Positions 43,907 to 52,854 of a DNA stretch of 64,000 nt are shown in pieces (positions within the stretch are counted from its first letter, which is position 1; each line of letters starts with the position of its first letter). Under the pieces are notes generated by a model, which was not told the DNA's origin, did no database searches, and saw only the letters and a list, made by a program, of their open reading frames with translations. The stretch is from the NCBI GenBank assembly GCA_028719205.1, contig JAQUKH010000001.1, forward strand, positions 1 to 64,000, read 5' to 3'. The translations under genes were made by a program, and so were the position numbers. Source of the DNA: a bacterium. GTDB lineage: Bacteria; JACRDZ01; JAQUKH01.

Positions 43907-45631
43907 TCATGGATTTTGGGGAACTAAAATGTCTTTAAGTTCCAATTGGAGAGAAGTTTTATTCTGCCAGAGGTTTTTTGACAAATTATAAATTATATGT
44001 ATCGGCCCTTTAATATTCAATAAACATTCATATTTATTGATCATATTAAAACCTATGATATCTCTTTCTATATTTCCTTTTTTGGCTTTTAATTTTACAT
44101 GATTTATCCCTACGATTCTGGGATAATCCATTAATGACACGTTTTCAGACATAAAAACAGGTTTAGGATTGCCAAAACCAAAAGGCGCTAAATTTTCTAA
44201 AAGATCTATAAATTGCAAATTCAGGTCCTTAAAATCAATAACAGCGTCTATATTCCATTTCTGCAGTAATTTCTCCGCCGTAAAGATATTTTCAGCCGCT
44301 TCATTTATTTTTTTTCTGAACATTCCAATATTCTTAATTTCGATCGAAAGGCCCGCCGCCAGTTCATGACCTCCAAAGGACAGCAAAAGATCTTTACATT
44401 CTGATATTGCTTTAAAAATATTTAATCCGTTTTTACTGCGGGCCGAACCTTTACCATGTGACGTCTTCTCATCATGCGCTATCAAAATTACCGGTTTGGA
44501 AAATCTTTCAACCATTTTAGAAGCAACTATTCCGATAACACCCGGGTGCCACTTTTTAGAATCGAGGACGATTATTTTTTCATTTTCCAGATCAATTTCA
44601 TTTTCAATACAGGAAATAGTATCCTTCAGGATATCCGCTTCAATTATCTGCCTTTTTTCATTCATTCTGCATAATTGATTTGCCAGGCTGTCCGCGGCGG
44701 ATTGTTCGCCGGTCAAAAGTAATTCTACGGAAGTTTTTGCCGTTCCAATCCTTCCGCTGGCGTTTATTTTAGGCGCCAGCATAAAACTCACATGTCCGGT
44801 ATCTACTCTGCAGTTTGATAATCCGCTTTGATTTATTAAAGCCTTTAAACCCGGATTATCAGTGGAATTGATTTGCTCTAAACCATTTTTAACCAATATC
44901 CTGTTTTCACCGATCAGCGGGGCCATATCGGCAATTGTCCCGAGAGCGGCAAACTCTAAAAAATTACTTTCTTTGATTGTAATTTTTTTCCGCAAAGCAT
45001 TGATCAGCATATAAATAACACCTACACCCGCTAATTCGCTTATGCCGCTTAAACAATCAATTTGTTTAGGATCCACGATATATTCGGTATCAGGCAAAAT
45101 ATCAAGCGGCTGGTGATGATCAAGTATTATGATCTCTAACCCTAATGTTTTCGCGAAAGCAATTTCTTCAACGGAAGTAATTCCGCAATCGACAGTTATA
45201 ACCAGGCTATATCCATCTGAGCTTATTTTACTTAAAGCGGCTTTATTTAAACCGTAACCCTCTGTTATCCTATCGGGAATATAGTATCCGACTTCTGTCA
45301 GACCTCCCAAAGCTTTTTTTAAAATAACGACACTGGTAATGCCATCGACATCATAATCTCCGTAAATTAATATGGATTCCCTGTTCTTTATCGCTTTACA
45401 AATTCTGGCTACGGAAATATCCATGCCTTTCAAAGAATAAGGGTCGGATAAATTTTCCAGTTTTGGATATAAATATTTTTTACCTTCCGGGATTGTTTTT
45501 ATTCCTCTATTGACCATAATACCGGCTATTAACGAATCAATATTAAAACTTTCACTGATCTCTTTTTCCAGAATTGATCCTTTTTCACCTATGGATATAT
45601 TTTTATTATATAAAAGCGTGGTTATTTCCAT
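43907..45631 (-). CDS. recJ: Single-stranded-DNA exonuclease RecJ
   Basis: A 574-residue DHH-family 5'-3' exonuclease used in recombination and mismatch repair. Motifs in order: YGDYDVDGI, VDCGIT, LDHHQPLD, ALGTIADMAPL, HPGVIGIVASKMVERF and GGHELAAG, followed by an OB-like C-terminal domain. Length fits the family. It begins five bases after uvrB on the same strand and is probably cotranscribed with uvrB and proB. Confidence 0.96.
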   Translation of the reverse strand: MEITTLLYNKNISIGEKGSILEKEISESFNIDSLIAGIMVNRGIKTIPEGKKYLYPKLENLSDPYSLKGMDISVARICKAIKNRESILIYGDYDVDGITSVVILKKALGGLTEVGYYIPDRITEGYGLNKAALSKISSDGYSLVITVDCGITSVEEIAFAKTLGLEIIILDHHQPLDILPDTEYIVDPKQIDCLSGISELAGVGVIYMLINALRKKITIKESNFLEFAALGTIADMAPLIGENRILVKNGLEQINSTDNPGLKALINQSGLSNCRVDTGHVSFMLAPKINASGRIGTAKTSVELLLTGEQSAADSLANQLCRMNEKRQIIEADILKDTISCIENEIDLENEKIIVLDSKKWHPGVIGIVASKMVERFSKPVILIAHDEKTSHGKGSARSKNGLNIFKAISECKDLLLSFGGHELAAGLSIEIKNIGMFRKKINEAAENIFTAEKLLQKWNIDAVIDFKDLNLQFIDLLENLAPFGFGNPKPVFMSENVSLMDYPRIVGINHVKLKAKKGNIERDIIGFNMINKYECLLNIKGPIHIIYNLSKNLWQNKTSLQLELKDILVPQNP

Positions 45632-45635
45632 AAAA

Positions 45636-47612
45636 TTATTTTTTGAAGAGTTTATTGTTTTTACTATAAAATCTTATTTTATCCCTTAATTCCGCGGCCT
45701 TTTCAAAATCCAGTTTTTCAACCGCCAGAAACATATCAACTTCCCATTCCGCTACTTTTTTCTTTATTTGATCCTCGGATGTATATTCAACGGTATCTTC
45801 TTTAACCTCGTCAATTTCATCGATCCCCTCTATCATATGCGGAATTGATTTGATTATTGTTAAAGGCGTGATATTATGTTTATCATTATACGCGATTTGC
45901 AATTTTCGCCTTCTGTCGATCTCTTCAATGGCCTTTTTCATCGATTCCGTAACAGAATTCGCGTACATTACGACCTCACCATTAATATGTCTTGCCGCCC
46001 TGCCGCAGACCTGAATTAATGAAGTCACTGAATGAAGAAATCCTTCTTTATCCGCGTCCAATATAGCTACAAGGGAAACTTCAGGAAGATCTAAACCTTC
46101 ACGTAACAGGTTAATACCCACTAAGCAATCATATTTACCAAGCCTAAGATCCCTGATAATAGTAAATCTTTCCAGTACTTCAATTTCCGAATGCAAATAA
46201 CACACCTTAATGCCATGATGGAAAAGATAATCAGACAGATCTTCCGACATCCGCTTGGTTAAGGTTGTAATAAGAGTTCTTTCGCCTTTTTCAGCTTTAA
46301 GCTTTATTCTCTGTAAAAGATCCTCTATTTGGCCGTTAACCGGCTGAATGATTATTTTTGGCTCAATAAGGCCGGTAGGCCTTACTATTTGTTCAACGAC
46401 CTCATCGGCATTTTCTATTTCATATCGGCTCGGAGTAGCGGATACATAAAGAACTTTTTTGATTATTTTATTAAACTCCTCAAAAACAAGCGGCCGGTTA
46501 TCAAATGCCGAGGGCAGCCTGAAACCATAGTTTATCAGGGTTTCTTTTCTGGACCGGTCTCCAGCGTACATCCCGCGCAATTGGGGTATCGTTACATGCG
46601 ATTCATCGATGATAACAAGAAAATCATCATTAAAATAGTCAAGTAAGGTACTGGGACGCTCTCCCGGCGCCCGATCCGAAAAATGTCTTGAATAATTTTC
46701 GATGCCTGAACAATATCCGATCTCTCTTATCATTTCAAGGTCATACCTTGTTTTTGTTTCCAGACGGTGCGCCTCAAGGATCTTATTTTGTTTGTTCAAT
46801 TCTTTTAAATGCTCTTCTAATTCAGCCTCAATTGATTTACACGCCTTTTCAACCTTTTCCTGCGGGGTGATAAAATGCTTGCGCGGGAAAATGGTAATCT
46901 CCTCAAGGACGTTCAGAATTTTTTTTGAAATAAGCTCCAGTTTGCTGATCCGCTCAATATTATCTTCAAGAAATTCGATCCTAATAATATAATCACTGTC
47001 TGCGGGATGGACTTCCACAATATCTCCTCTTACCCTGAACGTGCCTCTTCCGAAATCTATGTCATTTCTCTCATAATATAGTGCTACAAGTTTTTGCAGG
47101 ATCGCATCCCTGTCAAATTTCATATTCGTTTTTAAATACAAAATCATGGTTTTAAAGTCTTCGGGTGATCCTAATCCGTAGATACAAGACACACTTGATA
47201 CAATTATCACGTCGTTCCTTGTTAATAAGCTTGTTGTGGCTTTTAGCCGCAGCCGGTCTATCTCATCATTTATTGAAGCGTCTTTCTCTATGTAAGTATC
47301 AGTTTGCGGAAGATATGCTTCAGGCTGGTAAAAGTCATAATAGCTTACAAAATATTCTACCGCGTTTTCGGGAAAATATTCCTTAAATTCCGTATAAAGC
47401 TGGCCTGCTAAAGTTTTGTTATGGGAAATGATAAGAGTCGGTATATTAAGGCTCTGGATCAAATTAGCCATTGTGAAAGTTTTGCCGGAACCTGTTACCC
47501 CTAAAAGAACAAATCTATTCTTATTTTTAAAACCTGATATTAATTTGGAAATAGCTTGAGGTTGGTCGCCTTTAGGCTGGTAACTGGAATGTAATTTAAA
47601 TTTTTGATCCAT
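45636..47612 (-). CDS. uvrB: UvrABC excinuclease subunit B
   Basis: The 658-residue helicase-like subunit of nucleotide excision repair. Seen: P-loop GVTGSGKT, the beta-hairpin region YYDFYQPEAYLPQTDTYIEK, DESH-type box (IDESHV), the motif V/VI part ILDADKEGFLHS and CGRAARH, and the C-terminal UVR domain (AVEKLDFEKAAELRDKIRF) that binds UvrC. Length is normal. It is between proB (seven bases away) and recJ. Confidence 0.97.
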   Translation of the reverse strand: MDQKFKLHSSYQPKGDQPQAISKLISGFKNKNRFVLLGVTGSGKTFTMANLIQSLNIPTLIISHNKTLAGQLYTEFKEYFPENAVEYFVSYYDFYQPEAYLPQTDTYIEKDASINDEIDRLRLKATTSLLTRNDVIIVSSVSCIYGLGSPEDFKTMILYLKTNMKFDRDAILQKLVALYYERNDIDFGRGTFRVRGDIVEVHPADSDYIIRIEFLEDNIERISKLELISKKILNVLEEITIFPRKHFITPQEKVEKACKSIEAELEEHLKELNKQNKILEAHRLETKTRYDLEMIREIGYCSGIENYSRHFSDRAPGERPSTLLDYFNDDFLVIIDESHVTIPQLRGMYAGDRSRKETLINYGFRLPSAFDNRPLVFEEFNKIIKKVLYVSATPSRYEIENADEVVEQIVRPTGLIEPKIIIQPVNGQIEDLLQRIKLKAEKGERTLITTLTKRMSEDLSDYLFHHGIKVCYLHSEIEVLERFTIIRDLRLGKYDCLVGINLLREGLDLPEVSLVAILDADKEGFLHSVTSLIQVCGRAARHINGEVVMYANSVTESMKKAIEEIDRRRKLQIAYNDKHNITPLTIIKSIPHMIEGIDEIDEVKEDTVEYTSEDQIKKKVAEWEVDMFLAVEKLDFEKAAELRDKIRFYSKNNKLFKK

Positions 47613-47618
47613 TAAATA

Positions 47619-48446
47619 TTAAATATCCTTCATAATATTTTTTTGCGGCAGGAAAAAAGTCCCTTCTTCTTCATATGAAAAAATATTCGAAATAGTATCA
47701 TTTTTATTTCCATTGGCAATTATTACACCGGCCCCGCTTTTTACCGCTTTTTTAGCGGCCTGGATCTTGGTTTGCATTCCTCCCACGCTTATTTCGTCGA
47801 TATTCACTCCGGCCAGCTTTTCAATTTTGTCGTCAATTATTTCTACCATTGAAATTAATTTCGCGTTTTTATCTTTTCTAGGATCAGCCGTAAATAAACC
47901 ATCCGTACATGTTAAAATTAAAAGTAATTCAGCCTGAACCAAATTTACCACCTGAGCGGAAAGGTTATCATTATCGCCAAGCTTGATCTCTTCAACCGCG
48001 ATCGTATCATTTTCATTTATGATCGGGATCGCGTTAAAATTAATAAGATTACGGAGAGTGTTACCGGCATTCAGGAATCTTTTCCGGTCAGTCAGATCAT
48101 CTTGAGTTAAAAGCATCTGGCCCACGCAGATCCCTTCTTTCTGAAAGTATTTTTCATATACATGCATTAACTTGCTTTGCCCGATAGCCGCTAAAGCCTG
48201 TTTCTGCGGTATGTCTTTAGGCCTGGTCATAATACCTAATTTTCCCATTCCCGCGCCAATCGCCCCGGATGTAACAATTACTATTTCTTTTCCCTTCTTT
48301 TTTAAAAGTGAAATGTTATTAACAAGCCTTTCAACTTTTTTTTCATCCAATTTTCCTTCATCCGTCGTTAAAACCTTTGTTCCGATCTTAATGACTATTT
48401 TTTTCGCGGAAACCAGAATGTTTTTACGCCTGATATCAATACTCAT
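47619..48446 (-). CDS. proB: Glutamate 5-kinase, short form without PUA domain
   Basis: First step of proline synthesis, phosphorylating glutamate. The 275 residues cover the amino-acid-kinase domain: VIKIGTKVLTTDEGK, VTSGAIGAGMGKLG, PIINENDTIAVEEIKLGDND, GGMQTKIQAAKKAVKSGAG. The C-terminal PUA domain of the E. coli enzyme (367 residues) is absent, as in many bacteria. ProC lies about 6 kb away at 54013-54828 in another operon; proA is not in the window. It is directly upstream of uvrB. Confidence 0.94.
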   Translation of the reverse strand: MSIDIRRKNILVSAKKIVIKIGTKVLTTDEGKLDEKKVERLVNNISLLKKKGKEIVIVTSGAIGAGMGKLGIMTRPKDIPQKQALAAIGQSKLMHVYEKYFQKEGICVGQMLLTQDDLTDRKRFLNAGNTLRNLINFNAIPIINENDTIAVEEIKLGDNDNLSAQVVNLVQAELLLILTCTDGLFTADPRKDKNAKLISMVEIIDDKIEKLAGVNIDEISVGGMQTKIQAAKKAVKSGAGVIIANGNKNDTISNIFSYEEEGTFFLPQKNIMKDI

Positions 48447-48470
48447 AATGTTTTTCCTGTTCGATTAAAC

Positions 48471-48546
48471 TGGAGCTGGGAAGGAGAATCGAACTCCTGA
48501 CCTATTGATTACGAATCAATTGCTCTGCCAACTGAGCTACCCCAGC
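48471..48546 (-). tRNA. tRNA-Thr (CGT)
   Basis: A 76-base cloverleaf read on the minus strand: GCTGGGG acceptor, TAGCTCAGTTGGCAGAGC D arm, anticodon stem ATTGA/TCAAT with loop TTCGTAA (anticodon CGT), TTCGATT T loop and an encoded CCA at 48471-48473. Confidence 0.95.
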
Positions 48547-48631
48547 AATATTTTTTAAATATTATAAACTATATTTTGAATATGAACAATAAGAAATGTT
48601 AAAAATAAAGAAGAAAAACACACATTAAGGT

Positions 48632-48645
48632 TGGTGCCGGGTCAC
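48632..48645 (-). repeat. Copy of the 3' end of tRNA-Phe
   Basis: TGGTGCCGGGTCAC here is identical to the 3' end of the tRNA-Phe gene (48768-48781). The 136-base period, together with the stretch between, looks like either a small integration scar at a tRNA attachment site or a decayed tRNA copy. Confidence 0.55.
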
Positions 48646-48666
48646 TTAATCGTCGCTTCGCTCACC

Positions 48667-48695
48667 AGGGGTGTGACTAACGACACCCCTTTTTC
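48667..48695 (+). terminator. Hairpin with T-tract between tRNA genes
   Basis: AGGGGTGT (48667-48674) and ACACCCCT (48683-48690) form a perfect 8-bp stem followed by a T run (to 48694) on the plus strand. No plus-strand gene leads into it, so it may be a leftover of an inserted element; on the minus strand it lacks a T-tract. Confidence 0.4.
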
Positions 48696-48767
48696 CACGA
48701 TTCTGTGCGGTTTTTGGTTTACAACTGGTTTGACTTGAGATTTGCTGGTGGTAGGACTATATGTAAA

Positions 48768-48843
48768 TGGTGCCGGGTCACAGAATCGAACTGTGGACGC
48801 ATGGATTTTCAGTCCATCGCTCTACCGACTGAGCTAACCCGGC
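48768..48843 (-). tRNA. tRNA-Phe (GAA)
   Basis: A 76-base cloverleaf: GCCGGGT/ACCCGGC acceptor, TAGCTCAGTCGGTAGAGC D arm, anticodon stem ATGGA/TCCAT with loop CTGAAAA (anticodon GAA), TTCGATT T loop, and encoded CCA at 48768-48770. Confidence 0.96.
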
Positions 48844-48920
48844 ACCTAATTTTTCAATAAATTAAAGATTATACTGATTTGTATCAGCAAAGTCAATATA
48901 AAGTTAAAAATATTTAATAT

Positions 48921-50648
48921 TTAATCCCAAAATTCCCAGACTATACCACCCCAAAAATTACTTGTCGGCATTGGATAACCGCTGACCAGGGAATATTTAT
49001 TATCTAATAAATTATTCGCGGCTAAATTCATGGTAAATGACTTTGCCAGTAACATACCGATATTTAAATTAACAGTGTTAAAACTGCTTAAAAATGTATT
49101 ATTATCTCTGTCTACATAGCGGATTCCCTGGTATTCATGGCTTAACATAATGATCCATAACAGATCTCCGTCATATTTCCTGCTTTTATATGTAATATTT
49201 GTTCTGACTTTATTTTCCGGGCGATATGGCAAAGACATTTTTGTTTCTTTATCCTCGGTTATAAGATATGTGTAGATCGATTGTATATTTAAATTTTCAT
49301 TTATGTCAAATTTAATTTCAGTTTCAGCGCCTTTAGTTATTACAGATGATATATTTCTTGGTTGAAAGTAACCAAGACTGGGATCATAATCCCATAAAAT
49401 GAAATTATTTATATCCGCGAAATGTCCTGTTAAATTAACGGATGCAAAATCTGAAAATACATTTTTAAGGCCTGCAGTATAAACCCAGCCTTTTTCAGTA
49501 TTAAGGCCGGGATTACCTTTGTAATTACCGTTCTGCAGATAAAGATCATTTGTATTCGGAAAAGAAATACCCTGCCCGGCGCTTAAAAATAACGCGGTTC
49601 CGGGTTGTATTTGATAATTGATCTTAAATCTCGGGCTTTTTTCTTTTGCAAAAGAATAATTATTATCATGACGCAGTCCGATCAAAAATGCCATATTTTT
49701 GAAATTTATTTCATCTTCGTAATAAAGAGCGTCTTCTCTAGTTACGCGTTCAGTAGAATTAACCATCGTATAATTACCGTAGAATCTATTCCAATGATGT
49801 TCTTTACCGATACGAATGAGATGGTATTTCCCCATATTTTGTTCAATAATCTCTTCATTACCTTGAATAGAATTATTAAAAGTAAACATGCCATTTGAAT
49901 TGAGCTGCTCTAACCAATCATCATTTTCATAAAATCTGATCTTTAAAGCTGTCTTTGCCTGATGGGTTTCATATTTTAATTGAATATGCTTATCTTTATT
50001 TTTATCTGTCTCAATATCTATAGAATAAGGTGTTTCAATATTGTCCTCATATTTACCCGCAGTCAATGTAAACCAGGTTTTAGGGTCATAATACCAATCC
50101 ATTTTAGAATAAAAATTAACAGCATTATATTTATTGTATTTCTTAAAATCTCCAAAGCCATGTGAAAATAATTTATCGGCAAAAATAGAATACCGGAACG
50201 AACCATTCTGGTCGTTAAAATTAAACCCATAATTTTCCATGCCTGATGATCCCCACCTGCTGTATAAACGGGTATATGGTATTTCATTGTCAGCTTCAGC
50301 AGTAAAAATATTTATACTGCCGCCAAAAGCATTTGTGCCGTCTGAACCTGAGCTTATTCCTTTTTTAATCTCTATATTTTTAATAAGACCTATCGGGATA
50401 TGATTAACGTTGGCGGTACCATCAAGGGAAGAATTTATTTTTATTCCATCTAATGTTAGCAAAGTATGGTTGTTTGATAAACCCAGCAGGCCTATATAAC
50501 ATGGTAAACCGGGCTGGCCGAGATCTGTAATGTCAGCCCCCGTATAAAATCTAAAATAGTCTTCGGTTTTTCCTATATTAATATTTTCCGCGAAACTGAT
50601 CGATGGAAACAGGAATAATAAGATTAAATATAACCGGATATTTTTCAT
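48921..50648 (-). CDS. TonB-dependent outer-membrane receptor
   Basis: A 575-residue beta-barrel receptor. After a signal peptide (about 1-20, SISFAEN) comes the plug (TLLTLDGIKINSSLDGTANV, IPIGLIKNIEIKKGISSGSDG, AFGGSINI), then strands of a TonB barrel ending MPTSNFWGGIVWEFWD with the aromatic C-terminus needed for insertion. It is small for the family, like BtuB-type receptors, but the ligand cannot be told. It is direct proof of an outer membrane. Third gene of the thyA-like operon under the promoter at 51768-51796. Confidence 0.9.
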   Translation of the reverse strand: MKNIRLYLILLFLFPSISFAENINIGKTEDYFRFYTGADITDLGQPGLPCYIGLLGLSNNHTLLTLDGIKINSSLDGTANVNHIPIGLIKNIEIKKGISSGSDGTNAFGGSINIFTAEADNEIPYTRLYSRWGSSGMENYGFNFNDQNGSFRYSIFADKLFSHGFGDFKKYNKYNAVNFYSKMDWYYDPKTWFTLTAGKYEDNIETPYSIDIETDKNKDKHIQLKYETHQAKTALKIRFYENDDWLEQLNSNGMFTFNNSIQGNEEIIEQNMGKYHLIRIGKEHHWNRFYGNYTMVNSTERVTREDALYYEDEINFKNMAFLIGLRHDNNYSFAKEKSPRFKINYQIQPGTALFLSAGQGISFPNTNDLYLQNGNYKGNPGLNTEKGWVYTAGLKNVFSDFASVNLTGHFADINNFILWDYDPSLGYFQPRNISSVITKGAETEIKFDINENLNIQSIYTYLITEDKETKMSLPYRPENKVRTNITYKSRKYDGDLLWIIMLSHEYQGIRYVDRDNNTFLSSFNTVNLNIGMLLAKSFTMNLAANNLLDNKYSLVSGYPMPTSNFWGGIVWEFWD

Positions 50649-50667
50649 TATTAAAATGGTTTATTAT

Positions 50668-51054
50668 TTACAGTAATGCAATAAATAAGAGGGAAAGAAT
50701 TGTTGTCATGATAATTATATCAGATTTGAGCATGCGTTTTTTTTCTTCATCTGTGCGTTTAAAATAATAATCTTCATAAAAGGAAATAATAACTTTGGGA
50801 TTTATTAATAATGTAGTTCCAAAACAAAAATATATAAAAGATAATATAAGTAGAAGCCATGTGAATTTAAAAGAATACTTATATACTGAATATAAAACTG
50901 TAAGACTTAATGAAAGGGGTAATAAGCCTACAGCGCGAACATACTTTAATTTTAAACAAAATTTAACAAAATTTTCCCAATGATCCGGAATAGTTAATTC
51001 AATGCCCAGCAAGACAAGATAAAATATAATTAAAAATGGAATTAAAGATTGCAT
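50668..51054 (-). CDS. Membrane protein of unknown function, 128 residues
   Basis: Four membrane helices (about 5-22, 38-58, 65-85, 107-128) with a charged loop before the last (EDYYFKRTDEEKKRMLKSD). I recognise no family. It lies 16 bases after the thymidylate-synthase-like gene and 20 before the TonB receptor, so it belongs to the same transcript. Confidence 0.7.
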   Translation of the reverse strand: MQSLIPFLIIFYLVLLGIELTIPDHWENFVKFCLKLKYVRAVGLLPLSLSLTVLYSVYKYSFKFTWLLLILSFIYFCFGTTLLINPKVIISFYEDYYFKRTDEEKKRMLKSDIIIMTTILSLLFIALL

Positions 51055-51069
51055 AAATAAAAATCCTAT

Positions 51070-51726
51070 TTAGGGAGTAATGCCTCTTCTTAATTTAGCT
51101 ACATCCCAAGTGTAATCATACAAATGTAATCCTTTGCTTGACGCGATTATCTGGCCGTCTTTAACGCCGATCTCCTGCGCCATATATTCCTTCATTAATT
51201 GAATACCCGCGAGATTAGCGGGAAAACCGCCCCACAGGTCCCATGAACGAAAATATACTATAAAATGCAACGCGCCGTCTTTTATTCTTGTATCGATCAG
51301 ACGGAGGCATGGAGGATCTTCAAGATCAATGTCCTCCGGCCGGCCGACCTCCATAATGGCCTGATTTGTGCCATAACCATTTTCTTTATACATCTTTATA
51401 ACTTTATCCATTGAAATTACTATACGTTCACCGTAGGTATATTGTTCTTTTTCCTGTTTTGTACCGGTCATTAAGTATGGAAGATATTCATTAACATATT
51501 CCATAGTCGTGGGAGCCGGTATTCCTAAATGAGGGGGAATATCAGGTATTAAGGGCCGGTTACCCGGATATTTTATCTGAACTGTAATAAAATCAAATTC
51601 TCTTCTTTTTTGTCCTGCGTAACTTCCGCGGTTTATTTGATATATTCTGCCGGATTCTAAGATCCGGCTTATACACTGGAACCAGGCATCAGGGATATCT
51701 CTTGCTTGAATGAATTCTGTCAGCAT
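51070..51726 (-). CDS. Thymidylate synthase, methanogen-like
   Basis: About 218 residues from ATG at 51726 (a TTG at 51744 would add six). The family signatures are kept in divergent form: catalytic cysteine Cys140 in DPPCLRLID, and HFIVYFRSWDLWGGFPANLAG, which aligns with the RSxDxxxGxPFN block of ThyA. This short, atypical form matches the thymidylate synthases of methanogens better than bacterial ThyA. It methylates dUMP to dTMP with a folate-type cofactor. Its placement with a membrane protein and a TonB receptor is unexpected. GAGGA lies 11 bases upstream. Confidence 0.8.
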   Translation of the reverse strand: MLTEFIQARDIPDAWFQCISRILESGRIYQINRGSYAGQKRREFDFITVQIKYPGNRPLIPDIPPHLGIPAPTTMEYVNEYLPYLMTGTKQEKEQYTYGERIVISMDKVIKMYKENGYGTNQAIMEVGRPEDIDLEDPPCLRLIDTRIKDGALHFIVYFRSWDLWGGFPANLAGIQLMKEYMAQEIGVKDGQIIASSKGLHLYDYTWDVAKLRRGITP

Positions 51727-51759
51727 TATATTTATTTTCCTCAATATTTTTGAATTAAA

Positions 51760-51780
51760 TTTTTGATATTATATCAAAAA
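51760..51780. promoter_or_regulatory. Perfect 21-base palindrome over the -10 box (probable operator)
   Basis: TTTTTGATAT, one base, ATATCAAAAA. It is centred on the TATAAT of the promoter at 51768-51796, so a dimeric repressor bound here would block the operon. It could also act as a weak terminator for mtnA. Confidence 0.55.
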
Positions 51781-51796
51781 TCACTGAATTATTCAA
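51768..51796 (-). promoter_or_regulatory. Promoter of the thyA-like/TonB operon
   Basis: TTGAAT (51791-51796) and TATAAT (51768-51773), spacer 17 bases on the minus strand. The -35 box overlaps the stop codon of mtnA. Confidence 0.65.
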
Positions 51797-52830
51797 CTAA
51801 ATTGTGCCAGTATTGATCTTTTAAACGGCGGACGAATTATTCCTTTTTCAGTAATTATCGCGGAAATATACTTATGAGGAGTGACATCAAATGCCGGATT
51901 TAAGATAACAGTTCCGTCGGGTGGTATTTGTTTTCCCATTATGTGCGTCACCTCTCTTGGATTTCTTTCCTCGATAGGAATGTGAGAACCATCAGGTATG
52001 GAAATATCTATTGTAGATAAAGGAGCCGCGACATAAAACGGTATTTTGTGTTCTTTTGCTAACACCGCGACACTATAAGTACCGATTTTGTTTGCCGTAT
52101 CGCCATTGACCGCTATCCTGTCGGCCCCTACTATAACACCATTTATCATTCCTTTTTTCATAAAATATCCCGCCATATTATCAGTAATAAGCACGTGAGG
52201 GATACCTTCTTCCTTTAATTCCCACGCGGTAAGCCTGGCACCTTGCATGAAGGGCCTTGTTTCATCCACAAACACCTTTATTTTTTTACCTTCGCTATGC
52301 GCTTTTCTTATAACCCCGAGGGCTGTGCCATAACCGGCTGTCGCTAAAGCTCCCGCGTTACAGTGTGTAAGTATTGTGTCATTATTTTTGATCAAGACCG
52401 CGCCGTATTTTCCTATTTTTTCATTTATCGCGATATCTTCATCATATATTTTAATCGCTTCAGCAACTAATAATTTTTTCAAAAAGGGAACCGGATGGCC
52501 GGAATTCTTTATAACAAGATCATTCATTCGCCGGACTGCCCAAAAAAGATTTACGGCGGTAGGCCTTGTTTTCGCGATAAATTCAGATATTTTCTTTATT
52601 TCTGAAATAAATTTCTGTTTATCCTCAGTTTTAGTTTTTAAACCGCCTAAAGCGATCCCAAACGCGGCCGCTACACCAATTGCGGGAGCACCGCGGATCT
52701 GCATTGATCTGATCGCCTCTGCCACTTGTTTATAGTTGCTGCATTTAACATATATCTTTTTAAGCGGAAGTTTCTTTTGGTCTATTAAACACACAGAATC
52801 TCCCAACCACTCAATTGTTTTTATATTCAT
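51793..52830 (-). CDS. mtnA: S-methyl-5-thioribose-1-phosphate isomerase
   Basis: The second step of methionine salvage, turning methylthioribose 1-phosphate into the ribulose form. The 345-residue protein has RSMQIRGAPAIGVAAAFG, the catalytic-cysteine stretch LTHCNAGALATAGYGTA and the Asp site VGADRIAVNGDTANKIGT, with VDETRPFMQGARLTAWEL between. It is the last gene of the operon that carries a purine-nucleoside phosphorylase, which would supply its substrate. Full length and intact. Confidence 0.96.
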   Translation of the reverse strand: MNIKTIEWLGDSVCLIDQKKLPLKKIYVKCSNYKQVAEAIRSMQIRGAPAIGVAAAFGIALGGLKTKTEDKQKFISEIKKISEFIAKTRPTAVNLFWAVRRMNDLVIKNSGHPVPFLKKLLVAEAIKIYDEDIAINEKIGKYGAVLIKNNDTILTHCNAGALATAGYGTALGVIRKAHSEGKKIKVFVDETRPFMQGARLTAWELKEEGIPHVLITDNMAGYFMKKGMINGVIVGADRIAVNGDTANKIGTYSVAVLAKEHKIPFYVAAPLSTIDISIPDGSHIPIEERNPREVTHIMGKQIPPDGTVILNPAFDVTPHKYISAIITEKGIIRPPFKRSILAQFS

Positions 52831-52854
52831 AATTTAATATTTCCTTTTATTATT

